From positions 1,793,572 through 1,857,571 of the forward strand of contig OX388325.1 of assembly GCA_947579605.1 (NCBI GenBank): DNA of 64,000 bases, written 5' to 3'. Shown piece after piece: positions 1 through 12,274 of the stretch. The stretch's first letter is position 1, and every line of letters starts with the position of its first letter. Below the pieces are notes generated by a model. The model saw only the letters and a list, made by a program, of their open reading frames with translations. It was not told where the DNA came from and made no database searches. The translations under genes were made by a program, and so were the position numbers. Origin of the DNA: Athripsodes cinereus. Lineage: Eukaryota; Arthropoda; Insecta; Trichoptera; Leptoceridae.

Positions 1-340
1 AATAAAGAAACATAAATTTTCACTATCTTTAATAAAATGTACCTACATATATATTGAAACTTCGATTCTCACAGTAAGTAGGTACCCACTAAGAAATATA
101 CTCGTATCCAAAGATATGCTAGATAGGTAATTCAAAGAAAAAATCGGTCATGCAGCCAATCAAATTTTGCATCCAGTCTCATACTGACGTGGGTTGTAAG
201 ACAACACATTGCTAATGCTTGAAGGCCATCGATGTTGGTACACAAAAATTCCGTTAAAATGTTCCGCGCTGCAAGTCTAGTATGTCTATGCTCGTATCTA
301 TATATGTAAAATAATAAAAATGTGTTGATCATGTATGTTC

Positions 341-840
341 TAGTGATGTAATGAATGTGTGATTTTGGATATTCGCGAATGCTAATGCGAATACGAATTT
401 ATTTTGTTGCCGACATTCGCGAATGCGAATAGCGAATATTGACGTGCTTAGTTTTCTACAATATTGCTCAAACATTAAAATTTCTACCCCCCCCCCGTCG
501 CCGATTTTTCAAAACGGTATAGGAATTTAAAATATTTCAAAACTCCTCGGTTTTCTTAAAGAATATTTTCTTGCTGTACCTTTTTCTACAATGTACCGGG
601 TAAGTATCCGGTACTTTTACCGAATAACCGATACTTTATTACCGAAATAATATTCGCAAAACATTCGCATTGTGAATAACAATATTGTCAGGCATATCCG
701 CGAATGCGAATATTCGTTACATCACTAGTGTGTATTACTGGTTAATTTGCATATTTTTTTGCGAATACGAACGCGAATGCGAATACTTTGAAATATGCGA
801 ATATTCGCGAATGCGAATACGAATATTCGTTACATCACTA
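341..840. mobile_element. hAT-type MITE with 8-bp target duplication
   Basis: The ends are inverted (TAGTGATGTAATGAAT on the left; complement TAGTGATGTAACGAAT on the right) and are flanked by the direct repeat GTATGTTC at 333-340 and 841-848. An 8-bp duplication is the hAT hallmark. The interior is full of GCGAATATTCGCGAAT words, probable subterminal binding sites. A second, internal copy of the right end lies at 709-729. No transposase frame is present. Confidence 0.85.
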
Positions 841-848
841 GTATGTTC

Positions 849-1543
<695 letters not shown>

Positions 1544-1589
1544 CTAAATGAAAATAACATTATAATTAATACTAACTAAAACATGAAGA

Positions 1590-2090
1590 AGTTGACAGAT
1601 GGATGATGGATCTATCATAAGTAGTTGCTTTGCATATCCAAAATGTTTAATTCCAATATCCTTTGTCTTCTCCATTTTCCTTCATGGAGCTGAAACATGG
1701 ACGTTAAGTCAATGAAAGACACAGAATAGATGCTTTCGAGATGTGGTGTTGGAGAAGGTTGCTACGCATACCATGGACGGCTCACAGAACGAATGTGTCA
1801 ATCTTGACTGAGATCCAGATAAAGACTCGACTGTCTGTAATATGTCAAAGACGTATATTAAGCTTTTTCGGACATATTATAAGACGTGAGCCAGACAAAC
1901 TGGAAAAAAATATTTTGTCTGGTGGAGTCGAAGGAAGACGAAGCAGGGGCCGAATACCAACAAGATGGTCAGATCATGTGAGAGATGCTGCAGGGGGTAC
2001 AATGTGTGAGGCGTTTAGGCAGGCGGAGGACAGGGCGCGTTGGAGGAGCTTGTCGCTTGGTTAGATCCTCAGCATTGAGGGACCGACTAA
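1590..2090 (+). mobile_element. RTE-like LINE, 3'-terminal fragment
   Basis: The sequence encodes the C-terminal tail of an RTE-like non-LTR retrotransposon. A block resembling HGAETWTL at 1680-1705 is followed, after a frameshift, by an open stretch at 1741-2064 with EMWCWRRLLRIPW-like, FFGHIIRR and GRRSRGR motifs. These motifs follow the reverse transcriptase in this group. It ends in a short GAA-rich tail (AAGAAGAAGAA). The 5' part with endonuclease and polymerase is absent, the usual result of 5' truncation. Confidence 0.75.
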
Positions 2091-2099
2091 GAAGAAGAA

Positions 2100-3203
2100 T
2101 ATCCTTTGTTGTCTAACTTGCAGATTTCATTTTCATAATTGAACAATATCTTGATACGGTGTATTCACTGTGTCAGTGTTTAGGTAATATTATAGAAATC
2201 CACAAATGTTTTCTCCACTATATGTTTTTTTTTATAGAGACGTCTTTCGTCTCCTTGGGACGGGTAACAAAGGCATTTATTCGAATATTTCTATGGAGAA
2301 TGCTCCGAATTGTCACCGCATGATTGAAGATTGATTATTAACATTTAGAATATGTATTTAAATTTTTTTATTGTTTAATCGGATTTGGGTGCAGATGATG
2401 CGGATGCATTTGTTGCTGACTGGTAGAACAAGCAGCCGATAAAGTATTGAACTTAATTGTTCCGGCGCCATTTAAAAGGAGATCGCGATCCATTTGAGAT
2501 TTGAAAGATTGAGAAATGAGATCCCAAAAGGATGGTTGCTTCCATGGTTTGCATAAAGGGTTTCTCGATTGGTGGACCTTACATCGTGACAGTGAATGTT
2601 GTCCATGGACACCGAAAATCATCACTTTAGTCAACCTAGAGCCAATTTGTAAGCGTTGGGACGCCTTTCTCACTTCTTCCGATTACATTTTGCACAATGT
2701 TACATTGTGTAAACACGGTTCTCCGATTGAGATGGTTCTGATTGGTTGATTATTGACGGTTTCATCCAACTGTGTGGACACTGCTTTACAAGAGCATTGA
2801 CAATCGTTTTATATGGATAATATAATACCTATTGATATAGTAGAAAAAACATTTGTTATATAATTTCATCCTAAACGCTGTATTTTTATTGTTAGCTCAA
2901 TTTTCTCTTAAGTGGTTTTAAAACCGAATAGAGAAGAAATGACAATACTATTTCTATCTGCGACTTTTGCTACTTATTGGAGTAGAAAGATTTGCACCAG
3001 ATACATAAAATAGCTCAGTTTTTTTAAGCATCTTTTTGAGCAATTCTTTATTAAAAAACACTCCCCAAGACAGTATTTTCGCTTCATCATTACAAATTAA
3101 ATTCTGGCGAATATGTGATTGTCATTTAAGACGGACATAATTTCTTAAATACGGCACAAGGTATATTAAAAAAACTTATAAATTTTTCACTTCATGTACA
3201 CAC
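2100..3203. other. Intron between exons 15 and 14
   Basis: No exon was found. Around 2400-2520 the sequence resembles a stretch at 34670-34760 (both contain CAGCCGATAAAGTATT-like words), so both are probably remnants of one unidentified dispersed repeat. Confidence 0.4.
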
Positions 3204-3364
3204 TTGTTTTCCGGTCTCTCCAATAGACCCTGGTGGACCTGGTGGCCCATCATTTCCTCTAAGTCCTTGCTGTCCTTCTGGACCTGGAGCGCCCGGTGGC
3301 CCTTCAGCTCCAGGAGGTCCCCTGCGTCCAGGCTCTCCAGGAGTACCACCAGGTCCGATGGGCC
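3204..3364 (-). CDS. Collagen exon 14
   Basis: The exon encodes 18 Gly-X-Y triplets (GPI GPG GTP ... GSI GET GKQ) in 161 bp. It begins with GG (acceptor TTTATAG|GGCCC), completing the codon split from exon 13, and ends in phase 0 at AAACAA|gtgtgt. It is separated from exon 13 by 7.8 kb, of which 6.8 kb is the LTR element. Before that insertion the intron was about 1 kb. Confidence 0.91.
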
Positions 3365-3512
3365 CTATAAACATATTTTCAAGAAACTTTATTGGTTTGA
3401 TTATTTCAAAAAAATACTCGAAGTATAACGACCTCGTGATAAATTTATATAAAATGCACAACTTTGCTAAATGTATGCATCTGTTAAATAATTTTAAATC
3501 GGTCTGTTAGAC

Positions 3513-3739
3513 CAGTGTTCCGCAAAGCGTGTGCCGCGGCACACTGGTGTACCGTGGTCATCAGATTATGTGCCGCGGAAAAAAGTCAAGGTTTTGTGAA
3601 AATAATACACCTAAAAATAGCTGAGAGCTATAAGAGCGAGACGCTTTGTTAAATAAACATTGCTTTTTTCTTTGGTGTACCTCTAAAATTTCTTGATTTG
3701 ATACGTGTACCTTGAACACAAAAAGTTTGCGGAACACTG
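3513..3739. mobile_element. hAT-type MITE, 227 bp
   Basis: The inverted ends are CAGTGTTCCGCAAA and TTTGCGGAACACTG, flanked by TGTTAGAC at 3505-3512 and 3740-3747 (8-bp target duplication). Part of the interior matches the longer element that starts at 63104 in inverted orientation, so this looks like an internally deleted relative of it. Confidence 0.85.
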
Positions 3740-4367
3740 TGTTAGACCACTTTCACTGTACAAGAGTAAAGTTTGTATATTTTGTACACATTTACGATAT
3801 CTAGTGATTCATACAGAAGCACACATGTCATAATTCTCGCATTAATAGAATCGCAAGGACATGGACAGCTAAAAGTTAAACTTTTTGAATTAGCCTTAAT
3901 TATTGATAATCAATTTTTGATAATCCATGGTGCACATGTGGGACAGGATTATCTATGACTTTGGGAATTTCCTTTGATGATGGATGCAAGAGAGGAAAGG
4001 ATTCTGGGTATGACTGTCGACACTCCTCGACCCATCTGAATTGAGGAAGTGTTTTTAAATGCCACAAACGCTGCATACTTTAAGTTATTCGTGGATGTGT
4101 GGGTCTCAAGGTGGGATCTGCTACGTCAGCTGGATCCACCGTCCGCTGACGTGGTATGGTCGGAGATGCCAATACTGGCTCAGTGGTACTGATGGATTTG
4201 AGAGAGTTTAAAAATTGTCATTAACTCAAACTGATAAATAGGAGTTCTTGGACTCCTAAAATATTCGAGAAAAGACTTCAACAATTCTCGCATTAATATC
4301 AAAGTTTTTAAACAACAAAATCGGAATCCGATAAAAAACATTATAACATAACAATGTAAAGTAGACC

Positions 4368-4640
4368 TATTAAATTGTTTCTATATTCATCGGGAGAAGG
4401 AGCAAACACTAAAACACGACTGTTTTCATGAAATATATAACCTTTTATTCGACATTTACAACAATATAATATTATAATGCAGACAACTCTGAGGTAAACG
4501 ACAAATCCTCGTGCACAAACATACGACCAACTATACCAACGACTAGGTAACGACTGGCCCGCCCTTAGGACGACATCCAGGCGCACCCGACTCTCACATG
4601 CTATCACTCTGCCATCTCACTCACACTCATACATCTAACA
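4368..4640 (-). repeat. 3' LTR of the Ty3/gypsy element
   Basis: This 273-bp LTR is the same sequence as the 5' LTR. The minus-strand sequence just upstream (GAGGACCCAGAATGGCCGGA) is moderately purine-rich and could hold the polypurine tract. Confidence 0.92.
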
Positions 4641-4784
4641 TCCGGCCATTCTGGGTCCTCATACATGGTTCTGCAGCGCCTCACACATTCAACATCACTT
4701 CACATATTCAGCATACATACTTCACTTCACACATTCAATATTCATTGACTTTAAGTACATCAAATCATAATGCGTAATTAATTA

Positions 4785-6140
4785 TTATTTTGTAACAAAA
4801 TCTTGCAAGTAGGCTGGCTGTCTTCTCTCTCTTGCAGGTCGACCAGTAGAAGAATCTCTCCTTTCCTCTGGAGGGTCTTTCTCGTCTGAATTGATGTTAA
4901 TTTCGTTTTCATTTTCACTGGTCTCTTCTTCAGAGTGTATCTCTTCATCAGTCTCCACCGTAAATTGAGAGCCAACTCCCTTCAGGTTGGTCACGTGAGC
5001 TGTTGTGGCATAGAGACGACCATTCTCTCGTTTCAGTGAAGCGATTCTGTATGTGTCTCCTGGCAGGACCTCAGTTACCGCCAGTGGTCCTCTATATTTG
5101 GCCTGCAGTTTTGTGGAATCACCAGTGCTCTCTGGCTGCTTACGAAGAAATACTATTTCTCCTACGTCATACTTAACTCCTTGGTGATGGCGTGCATCAT
5201 ACCTTTCTTTCCACTTTTTGTGCTCTTCTGTTATTCTATTAATAATTCTTGCTTGTACACTCGTAGGGTCTTCATATGGACCATCTCGTTGCAAAAGGTT
5301 TCTTAGTGCTCCATCAGTAGTTCTCGGGATGAAACCATATACACTCTCGAAGGGAGATATCCCCGTTGTTTTGTTAAAGGCACTATTCAGATGAAACTCC
5401 ACCTCTTCTATTTTCTGGTCCCACGACTTCTCAGAGGACATGCATGACTGTATCACCGGGACAACGGTGGCGTTTACCCTCTCTACCTGACCGTTAGCTT
5501 GGGGATGTCTTACAGATATGAGACTGTGTCTGATTCCTTGTGCCATGCAGTAATCCTCAAACAATTTGGATGTAAAGCATGTTCCTCTATCAGTGATCAC
5601 TTTTTCAGGTAAGCCATAGGCTAGCACAAATTTCTTCAAATTTTTAACAACATCCTGGGCTGATACACTGCTTGTCGGGTAAAGTTTTACAAACTTGGTC
5701 AAATTATCTACCAGCACCAGTAGGTATGTTTTTCCTCTCGAACTCTTCACGAACGGCCCCAGATAGTCTACGTTAATGATTTGGAATGGTCTTGTCCCTG
5801 GGGCAATGGGATGTAGTTCTCCGGGTTGTTTTCCCCGAGGCGTCTTATACATTATACACTCTGGACAGAAATTGATGTGGTGTCTGATGTACCTTCTTAG
5901 TCGAGGAAAATAGTAGTTCTTCAGAATCTTCTGCGCCGTTCTTTCTACGGAAAAGTGTCCTTGTAGGTCATGGTGGCGTACCACGAGACTTTTCCTCATG
6001 GTCTTTGGAACATACCACAACAGTCTGTCTTTTATTTTGATATATAGCACGCCGTTGTGTAATTCGTACTTAGTGGCTTTACAGGGGTCCTCACCTTTCT
6101 CCAACCCTTTTATCAGCTTCCGAGTCTCGGCATCAGAGCG
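4785..6140 (-). CDS. Ty3/gypsy pol, second part (integrase)
   Basis: This is the continuation of the pol frame after the hAT insertion, 451 residues. It has the HHCC zinc site (RHHDL, then HINFCPEC) and the catalytic triad: Asp in VDYLGPF, Asp in TDRGT, and Glu in QVERV with the canonical 35-residue spacing between the second Asp and Glu. The C-terminus is acidic with a GRPARERRQP tail. A longer apparent frame starts at 6251, but its first part is hAT sequence. The frame matches the first part exactly at the target duplication. Confidence 0.92.
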   Translation of the reverse strand, partial: RSDAETRKLIKGLEKGEDPCKATKYELHNGVLYIKIKDRLLWYVPKTMRKSLVVRHHDLQGHFSVERTAQKILKNYYFPRLRRYIRHHINFCPECIMYKTPRGKQPGELHPIAPGTRPFQIINVDYLGPFVKSSRGKTYLLVLVDNLTKFVKLYPTSSVSAQDVVKNLKKFVLAYGLPEKVITDRGTCFTSKLFEDYCMAQGIRHSLISVRHPQANGQVERVNATVVPVIQSCMSSEKSWDQKIEEVEFHLNSAFNKTTGISPFESVYGFIPRTTDGALRNLLQRDGPYEDPTSVQARIINRITEEHKKWKERYDARHHQGVKYDVGEIVFLRKQPESTGDSTKLQAKYRGPLAVTEVLPGDTYRIASLKRENGRLYATTAHVTNLKGVGSQFTVETDEEIHSEEETSENENEININSDEKDPPEERRDSSTGRPARERRQPAYLQDFVTK

Positions 6141-6453
6141 CTGCATAGTAGGGCATGAATCTCGGAATCTCGGAATCTCGCAATATCGGAATCTCGGACC
6201 GCTAGATCCGATATTACAATTCCGATACTGAGTGATCCAATATCGTAACATCGGAATCAGAAAAAAATCTACTCAAGTTTAAAAAGATGTATATTTTAGC
6301 TCTTTGCGTAGTGTGTGTGTTCGTCTCGCTTACTCGGACACACGAACTCACCTGTTTGAAAATGATTCTATCTCATCTATAAGTTACCGAAGATTTCCGA
6401 TGAAGTGTCAATAGAAGCAAAAATCATGGACCCAGGCAAAAATTAATATCTAA

Positions 6454-6747
6454 GTGACAGTTCGGATTTCTTCTGCTACTATAAGAGAGATAGAACGATC
6501 ATTCCATCTCGTTCTATTCATGACTGAAAAAGCAATATATGACAATAAAGGTGAAAGGGGAGTATATCTAACACGGGCGTACAAGTATCTTTCATCAATT
6601 TTGCCTACTAGTGTTGAAAGTGAGCGTGTTTTTTCGTCGGCCGGATATTTCTGCAATAAAATACGAAGTTCACTCTCCGACAAAATGCTTGACGCTTTGT
6701 TGTTCTTGAGAACACATTACCAAGAAAAACGAGATTTAAAAAAATAA
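6454..6747 (+). pseudogene. hAT transposase C-terminal (dimerisation) remnant
   Basis: The 97-residue frame contains YLSSILPTSVESERVFSSAG followed by RSSLS and LLFLRTHY. This is the hallmark of the hATC dimerisation domain. The catalytic DDE region and BED zinc finger are missing, so it cannot act alone. Confidence 0.85.
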
Positions 6748-6778
6748 ACGTTCCTATTTACTCTTTATTTCTAATAAT

Positions 6779-7138
6779 TGTTGTTCTTAGTTGTTAATTT
6801 TGCTTCCACATTTTAAAAAATAAGAAATTTTTGTTGATATTGATTCTGAATTGTTGTTCTTAGTTGTTGATTTTGTTTCCACACTTTAAAATATAAGAAG
6901 TTTTAATAATGTTGATTCTGAGTTGTTGTTCTTAGTTGTTGATTTTGCTTCCACATTTTGGATTGTAAGAAGTTTTAATAATGTTGATTCTGAGTTGTTG
7001 TTCTTAGTTGTTGATTTTGCTTCCACATTTTGGGTTATCAGAAGTTTTAATAATGTTGATTCTGAGTTGTTGTTCTTAGTTGTTGATTTTGCTTCCACAT
7101 TTTGGATCATAAGAAGTTTTAATAATGTTGATTTTGAG
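6779..7138 (+). repeat. Tandem 72-bp repeat, five copies
   Basis: Five units of 72 bp begin GTTGTTCTTAGTTGTTGATT; the first two are more diverged. They lie within the hAT element downstream of the transposase remnant. Because 72 is a multiple of three, a spurious periodic open frame crosses them. Confidence 0.88.
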
Positions 7139-7402
7139 TTAGGTAGTTTAATTAGTAATAAGTATGGGATAATAATCTGTAAACAACTATTTTTTGTGCC
7201 AAATTAAAGAATACGAATATTTTTTTACGTTGTACTCATTTCTCCTATATACCTACCTACCGAATTTGTGCAAGGTATGAAGAAAATGTGCACTTTCTAA
7301 CGAATATGTGTAATTCCGATACTAATATCGGAATTCCGATATTGAGTTCGAATATCGGAAATCAGTATCGGAATTGAAAATCGTCCGATATTACATGCCC
7401 TA

Positions 7403-10400
7403 CTGCATAGCCACCAAGTAATCCTCTTCCGTCATGGTGGTGAAGACCTCTAACCTGGACTCGATTATCTCTTCCAGGGTATCGGTAGGCTCCGATACAG
7501 GTGATCGACTCAGCGCATCTACGTGGGCCATTTTCTCTCCCGGGCGGTGCTTCACCTCAATATCATATTCTTGCAGCAGATCAAACCACCGAGTGATCTG
7601 GGGGTTTTTTGTCTTTACGGTATTCATATATACTAGCGCCTGACAGTCCGTCACGACAACGACAGGTACTCCTATCAGCATGGAGCGAAGCCTGTCGAGA
7701 CACCACACTATCGCCATTAGTTCTAGTTTACTCGAGTGATAGTTTTTCTCCGCCTCCGTGGTCTTCTTACTGACACAATACACAAGGTGCATACTTCCAC
7801 TGTCTCCTCGTTGCAGAAGTATTCCACCAAGTCCACTTGCTGATGCGTCTGTGTGCAATTCGGTGTACCTTCTGGGGTCGAAAATTTGCAATGTAGGTCC
7901 ACTCGTCAGTCTTCGTTTCAGTTCTTGGAATGCTCGTTCCTCTTCAGTTCCCCAGAGGAATGTAGCATTCTTCTTTGTAAGATTTGTCATTGGCTCGGCC
8001 AACCTAGCATAATTTTCCACGAATCTTCTGAAAAATCCTGTCAGACCCATGAACCGTCTAACCTCGTGGGCATTTCTTGGGGCTGGGAATTTTGATATCG
8101 CTTCTAACTTATCTTTCCCCGGTTGTATTCCCTCTTGGGATATTTCATACCCTAAATACGTAACTCTGGTCTTAGCGAATACACACTTTGTGGGTTTCAA
8201 GGTAAGGTTGGCATCTCGCAGGGCTGCTAACACTTGGCGTAACCTGTTGCACATCTCGTCCACGTTTCGTGCTGGTATTAAGATGTCGTCCATGTAACAT
8301 AGGGCTACTGTGTTCTTCAAGGGCCCCAAAACAGTGTGCATCAGACGACTGAACTCATATGGGGCATTCATCAGGCCAAACATCATTCTTGTGAATTGTC
8401 CCGTCTCGTCTGGGGTAACAAACGCTGTTTTCTCCTTGGCTTCCTCGGCCAGAGGCAATTGCAAAAATCCATGTGCTAAGTCTAGCACAGAAAATATGGT
8501 GCAGCCACTCAGACGTTCCAACAGGTCGTCAATGTAAGGCAGAGGAAAAGACTGCTTAATAGTATTTTTATTTAACTGTCTGTAGTCGACAACTAGTCTT
8601 GCTTCACCTGACTTTTTTGATACAAGTAAAACGGGGCTTCCATAAGGTGATTTAGTGTCTTCTACTATTCCCTCTTCTCGCCATTCTCCGATGATTTTCT
8701 TCATTTTCTGCCTTTCTTCCCAAGTGGCGCGGAAAGCTCTTGATGGGGTCAGCTTGCTCCCGGGTTTCAACAAAATGTTCATCTCTGTCATGTTGGTGCA
8801 GCCAATCTCCGATAGGTGCCACGCGAATCTATCTTTGAATTCATTAAGTAGCTCAAGGACCTTTAATTGGTCCTGCTGGGGCAAGTCGGTGGCAATGTTT
8901 ACTTCCGCTAACTGTAGCTTGCCTCTATGCTCATGGTGTTTCCGAGGGACATTTATTTCGTTTATTTGATATTTTACTTTTCCAATTACGTCTCCAGACC
9001 TTAACTCTACTGCCCTTTCTCCTTGGTTATGAACAGGGACTTGGATAGTAAGGCAATCAACTCGCGCCTCTACTAAACGCGTTTCGTGCGGTTCTACGCT
9101 TGTGACCGTCTCTACTGTTACTGGGGTCTTCCCCTCAGAGGGATCCACTTCTAATCCCTCGAAAGAGTCACAATAAATAAATGTCAACGAATCTCTTGTC
9201 TTGATGAAACCTACATCTGGTGCCTCAGTCCAGGTCCTTCCTATAATTAGATCATAAGGCTGGATATTATCTGGCACGATCATTACCGGCACCCTCTTCA
9301 CCTCCACATCATCAACTATTAGGTCCAGAAAAGACTTCCCCAAGGTTCTGCATTGGGACTCCTTCCCAATTCCGAAAACAGGCACTCTAAGGGGTTCATA
9401 CGTTTCACCTAACTTCTCCAGCACCGATTTCTTCATTAAGCAATCACTGCTACCGGTGTCCACAAGTCCTCTCACCGAGTGGCCACAAATCATCACCTCC
9501 TTAATATACTTTTTTACATTACTGATGCTACACAACAGTGTCTGCCTGGCGGGGCACTTTGCCTTGACGTGCCCCGGAGTTTTACATCCATGGCATATAA
9601 GAGGGGCACGGGGGATAGGGCAATCTCGGGCTATGTGGCCTTCGTCCCCGCAGTTGTAGCACATTAAAGCATTCCTTATCATAGTAGGGGCCCTAGGGCC
9701 ACCCTGAATTCTAGTCGGGGTCCTAGGAAGGCTCTGAATTCGATTAAATCTGTTTGACATGGCCACCTCAAATTTCTGGACGTCTCTAAATATATCGTCC
9801 TCATCATGGTGGCGTCGAGCAAGCAGGTGGAGGGCCAGTTCCTTCGACCAGAGACCCTCGATGAGGAGCGCCTTGAAGTCCTCCAGCTCCATCTGTAAGG
9901 CGCGACACAGGTACGCCTTCTCGAGGAAGTAGGCTGTCGCCTCTTCGCCCCTCTTCTGTACTCGGGCGTTCGCTGCTTTCCATTTTTCGACGGAACTCTT
10001 CGTCGCGACGAAAGTTGACCGGAAGCCCTCCTCGAAGCTCACCCATGAAGAAAAGTCGCGGCCTCCCAACCAGAACTTCGCGGCGCCGATAAGATGACTT
10101 TTCGCCGCCTCCAGTTTAAAGGCGTCAGGCCAATTGTGTAGTTTGGCTACACTATTTATTGCCTGTAACCAGTTGCCCGCCGCCAGTTCTCCTTCGGTGC
10201 CACTGTAGTCCCCCAGATTGCTGTTGAAGTTCGGCACCATCTGGTATTTCGGCTCGCTTCGGCTCTTCAGTAACTCCATTAGTACTTTTTGTTGCTGCAT
10301 CAGCACTTCTACCAATGGGTCGACCGTTACACATGCCGCCGTAGCTCCGCCGACGTCGCCACCCGGGCGCGTCTCCGCGGCGCCGCTACCCGCCTCGACC

Positions 10401-10507
10401 GTTTGTCTAGACGTACCTCCGCCTGACGCGTCACCTGGTAACCGCGCACCAATGACGCCTTCTATCTCCTCACGGGAGAAAGCGACATCGCGATCTTCTT
10501 GGAACAT
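7403..10507 (-). CDS. Ty3/gypsy gag-pol, first part (gag to RNase H)
   Basis: The open frame has 1035 residues up to the hAT insertion. In order: an acidic/Gly-rich N-terminus; a gag capsid-like region with LxxWP and FWLGGRDF (about 95-260); two CCHC knuckles (CYNCGDEGHIARDC near 282 and CHGCKTPGHVKAKC near 305); an aspartic protease motif LVDTGSS near 346; a reverse transcriptase with YMDD near 736; and RNase H TDASASG near 886. Gag and pol share one frame with no internal stop. The apparent stop directly after residue 1035 comes from the hAT terminus. Confidence 0.93.
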
Positions 10508-10556
10508 GTTTTGTTTTTGGAATACGCAAAAAAAACAAAATGGCTAGCGTCTATAT

Positions 10557-10760
10557 CACAAATTAAAATATCACAACCACAAAATCGTCTCTATCGAAAT
10601 TCACAACTTACAAGTGTCTGTATCACAAAGAAATTAAATTATCACTAGTATCGTCTCTATCGAAATTCACAAGTATCGTCTCTATCGAAATTCACAATTT
10701 ATATAAGTGTCTGTATCACAAAATTAAAATATCACTATGACAAGTATCGTCTCTATCGAA
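10557..10760 (-). repeat. Tandem repeats in the retrotransposon leader
   Basis: The motif CGTCTCTATCGAAATTCACAA recurs at least four times (plus-strand spelling, one copy diverged), alternating with GTGTCTGTATCACAAA-like units, between the 5' LTR and the gag start. It is part of the untranslated leader, where repeats can have packaging or regulatory roles; that role is inference. Confidence 0.75.
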
Positions 10761-10863
10761 ATAAACAGTTCACTCAAGGCAACACGTGGCGGTATCAACA
10801 AAACACGTTACAAACGACAATAGAAAACACTACACACGCGGACAGGGTATCCCACTTCTGATG

Positions 10864-11136
10864 TATTAAATTGTTTCTATATTCATCGGGAGAAGGAGCA
10901 AACACTAAAACACGACTGTTTTCATGAAATATATAACCTTTTATTCGACATTTACAACAATATAATATTATAATGCAGACAACTCTGAGGTAAACGACAA
11001 ATCCTCGTGCACAAACATACGACCAACTATACCAACGACTAGGTAACGACTGGCCCGCCCTTAGGACGACATCCAGGCGCACCCGACTCTCACATGCTAT
11101 CACTCTGCCATCTCACTCACACTCATACATCTAACA
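10864..11136 (-). repeat. 5' LTR of the Ty3/gypsy element
   Basis: This 273-bp terminal repeat begins TGTTAGATG on the minus strand. It is identical by eye to 4368-4640 and directly abuts the target duplication at the end of collagen exon 13. Confidence 0.93.
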
Positions 11137-11139
11137 GAC

Positions 11140-11356
11140 CTTTAGCTCCTTCATCTCCAGATTCTCCCTTCATTCCTGGTGGTCCAGGTGGACCTTGAGT
11201 TCCTACAGGTCCCGGAGCCCCTGCTGCACCTCTCGGTCCAGACTCTCCTTTAGAACCTTGTCGCCCAGCTTCCCCAGGTGGTCCTCTCTCCCCTGTTGGT
11301 CCAGGAGGGCCAGCTGGACCACGTGGACCTAGTGGACCCACAGACCCAACTGGACC
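11140..11356 (-). CDS. Collagen exon 13, donor flanked by an LTR element
   Basis: The exon encodes 24 Gly-X-Y triplets (GPV GSV GPL ... GES GDE GAK) plus one G, 217 bp. The acceptor is TTTTTTAG|GGTCC. The exon ends at CTAAAG|GTC, and a Ty3/gypsy LTR starts three bases into the intron. The 4-bp target duplication GGTC (minus strand) contains the donor GT, so a GT survives on the exon side. The ancestral donor read AAAG|gtctac; it now reads AAAG|gtctgt. The terminal G joins GG of exon 14 to restore a Gly codon, which confirms the exon end. Confidence 0.9.
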
Positions 11357-11516
11357 CTAAAAAATGAATGAATACAATATAAGTTGTTGAGATGAACAAT
11401 CTGACAGATAATTAAATTTCAATTTTTCAATTGTGAGATCTTGGGTTTTAATACACCACAATCCTTTTTCCTCTCATTAGGGTTCATAGAAGCTTATTTA
11501 AAAAAGAAAATATCTA

Positions 11517-11810
<294 letters not shown>

Positions 11811-11927
11811 TCATACAACCCAATGAAACAAACAATAGGACGACAAAAACATGTCTTATAAAGCAGAGTCGTGTATAAGACGGTACCATTTTATTCTAAA
11901 ATTGCGTCATTGGAAGATTCAACTTAC

Positions 11928-12108
11928 CAGGTGGTCCATGTTCTCCTCTATCGCCCTTTGCACCTGCCGGTCCCGGAGCACCCGGTGCACCCACTCGTCC
12001 TGTTGGGCCAGGAGGTCCTTCCGCACCCGTTTCACCTTGTTGCCCTTTATCTCCTGGGGCGCCGATTGGCCCTAATGGACCTGTGTCACCTTTAAGACCT
12101 GGCATGCC
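11928..12108 (-). CDS. Collagen exon 11
   Basis: The exon encodes 20 Gly-X-Y triplets (GMP GLK GDT ... GEH GPP) plus one G, 181 bp. It is phase 0 at the start (acceptor TTTATAG|GGCAT) and splits a Gly codon at the end (CACCTG|gtaagt). The intron to exon 12 is short, 160 bp. Confidence 0.92.
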
Positions 12109-12274
12109 CTATAAAAAATAACTTTGAGATTTAATAAATACATACAATTTATTGATTGTTAAAAGAACACAGAAATTAAAAGAAAAAAATACTAAATAGC
12201 TGGCTATTCTTCACCTACTACATGATTGTCCCTTTGAGGTGCCTACAGGACTAAAGCCTACCTCCTAAATCAAT

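Larger units (their letters stand above)
6149..7402 (+). mobile_element. hAT element nested in gypsy pol
   Basis: The 1254-bp element has inverted ends TAGGGCATG and CATGCCCTA and the 8-bp target duplication CTGCATAG (6141-6148 and 7403-7410). Subterminal regions are dense in ATCTCGGAAT and AATATCGGAATTCCGAT words. It keeps only the C-terminal part of a transposase and is therefore non-autonomous. Confidence 0.93.
4368..11136 (-). mobile_element. Ty3/gypsy LTR retrotransposon, full-length, nested insertion
   Basis: The complete element runs on the minus strand and is flanked by the 4-bp direct repeat GACC (4364-4367 and 11137-11140). Order on the minus strand: 5' LTR, tandem-repeat leader, gag-pol frame, 3' LTR. 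The LTRs look identical, indicating recent insertion. The pol frame is cut by a 1254-bp hAT element. Apart from that insertion the frame has no stop from 10507 to 4785, so it would encode about 1486 residues. I found no convincing tRNA primer site. Confidence 0.93.

Noticed and set aside
3960..4260. Possible exon near GATGGATGCAAGAGAGGAAAG
   Set aside because: No frame longer than about 60 codons, no splice signals in phase and no recognisable domain.
6779..7138. CRISPR-like or satellite array
   Set aside because: Units are contiguous 72-bp tandem repeats without unique spacers and lie within a transposon in a eukaryotic genome.
10847..10863. Primer binding site of the Ty3/gypsy element (TGGGATACC)
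   Set aside because: The sequence after the 5' LTR has a TGG at an offset, but its complement does not look like a tRNA 3' arm (no TTCGA-type T loop).
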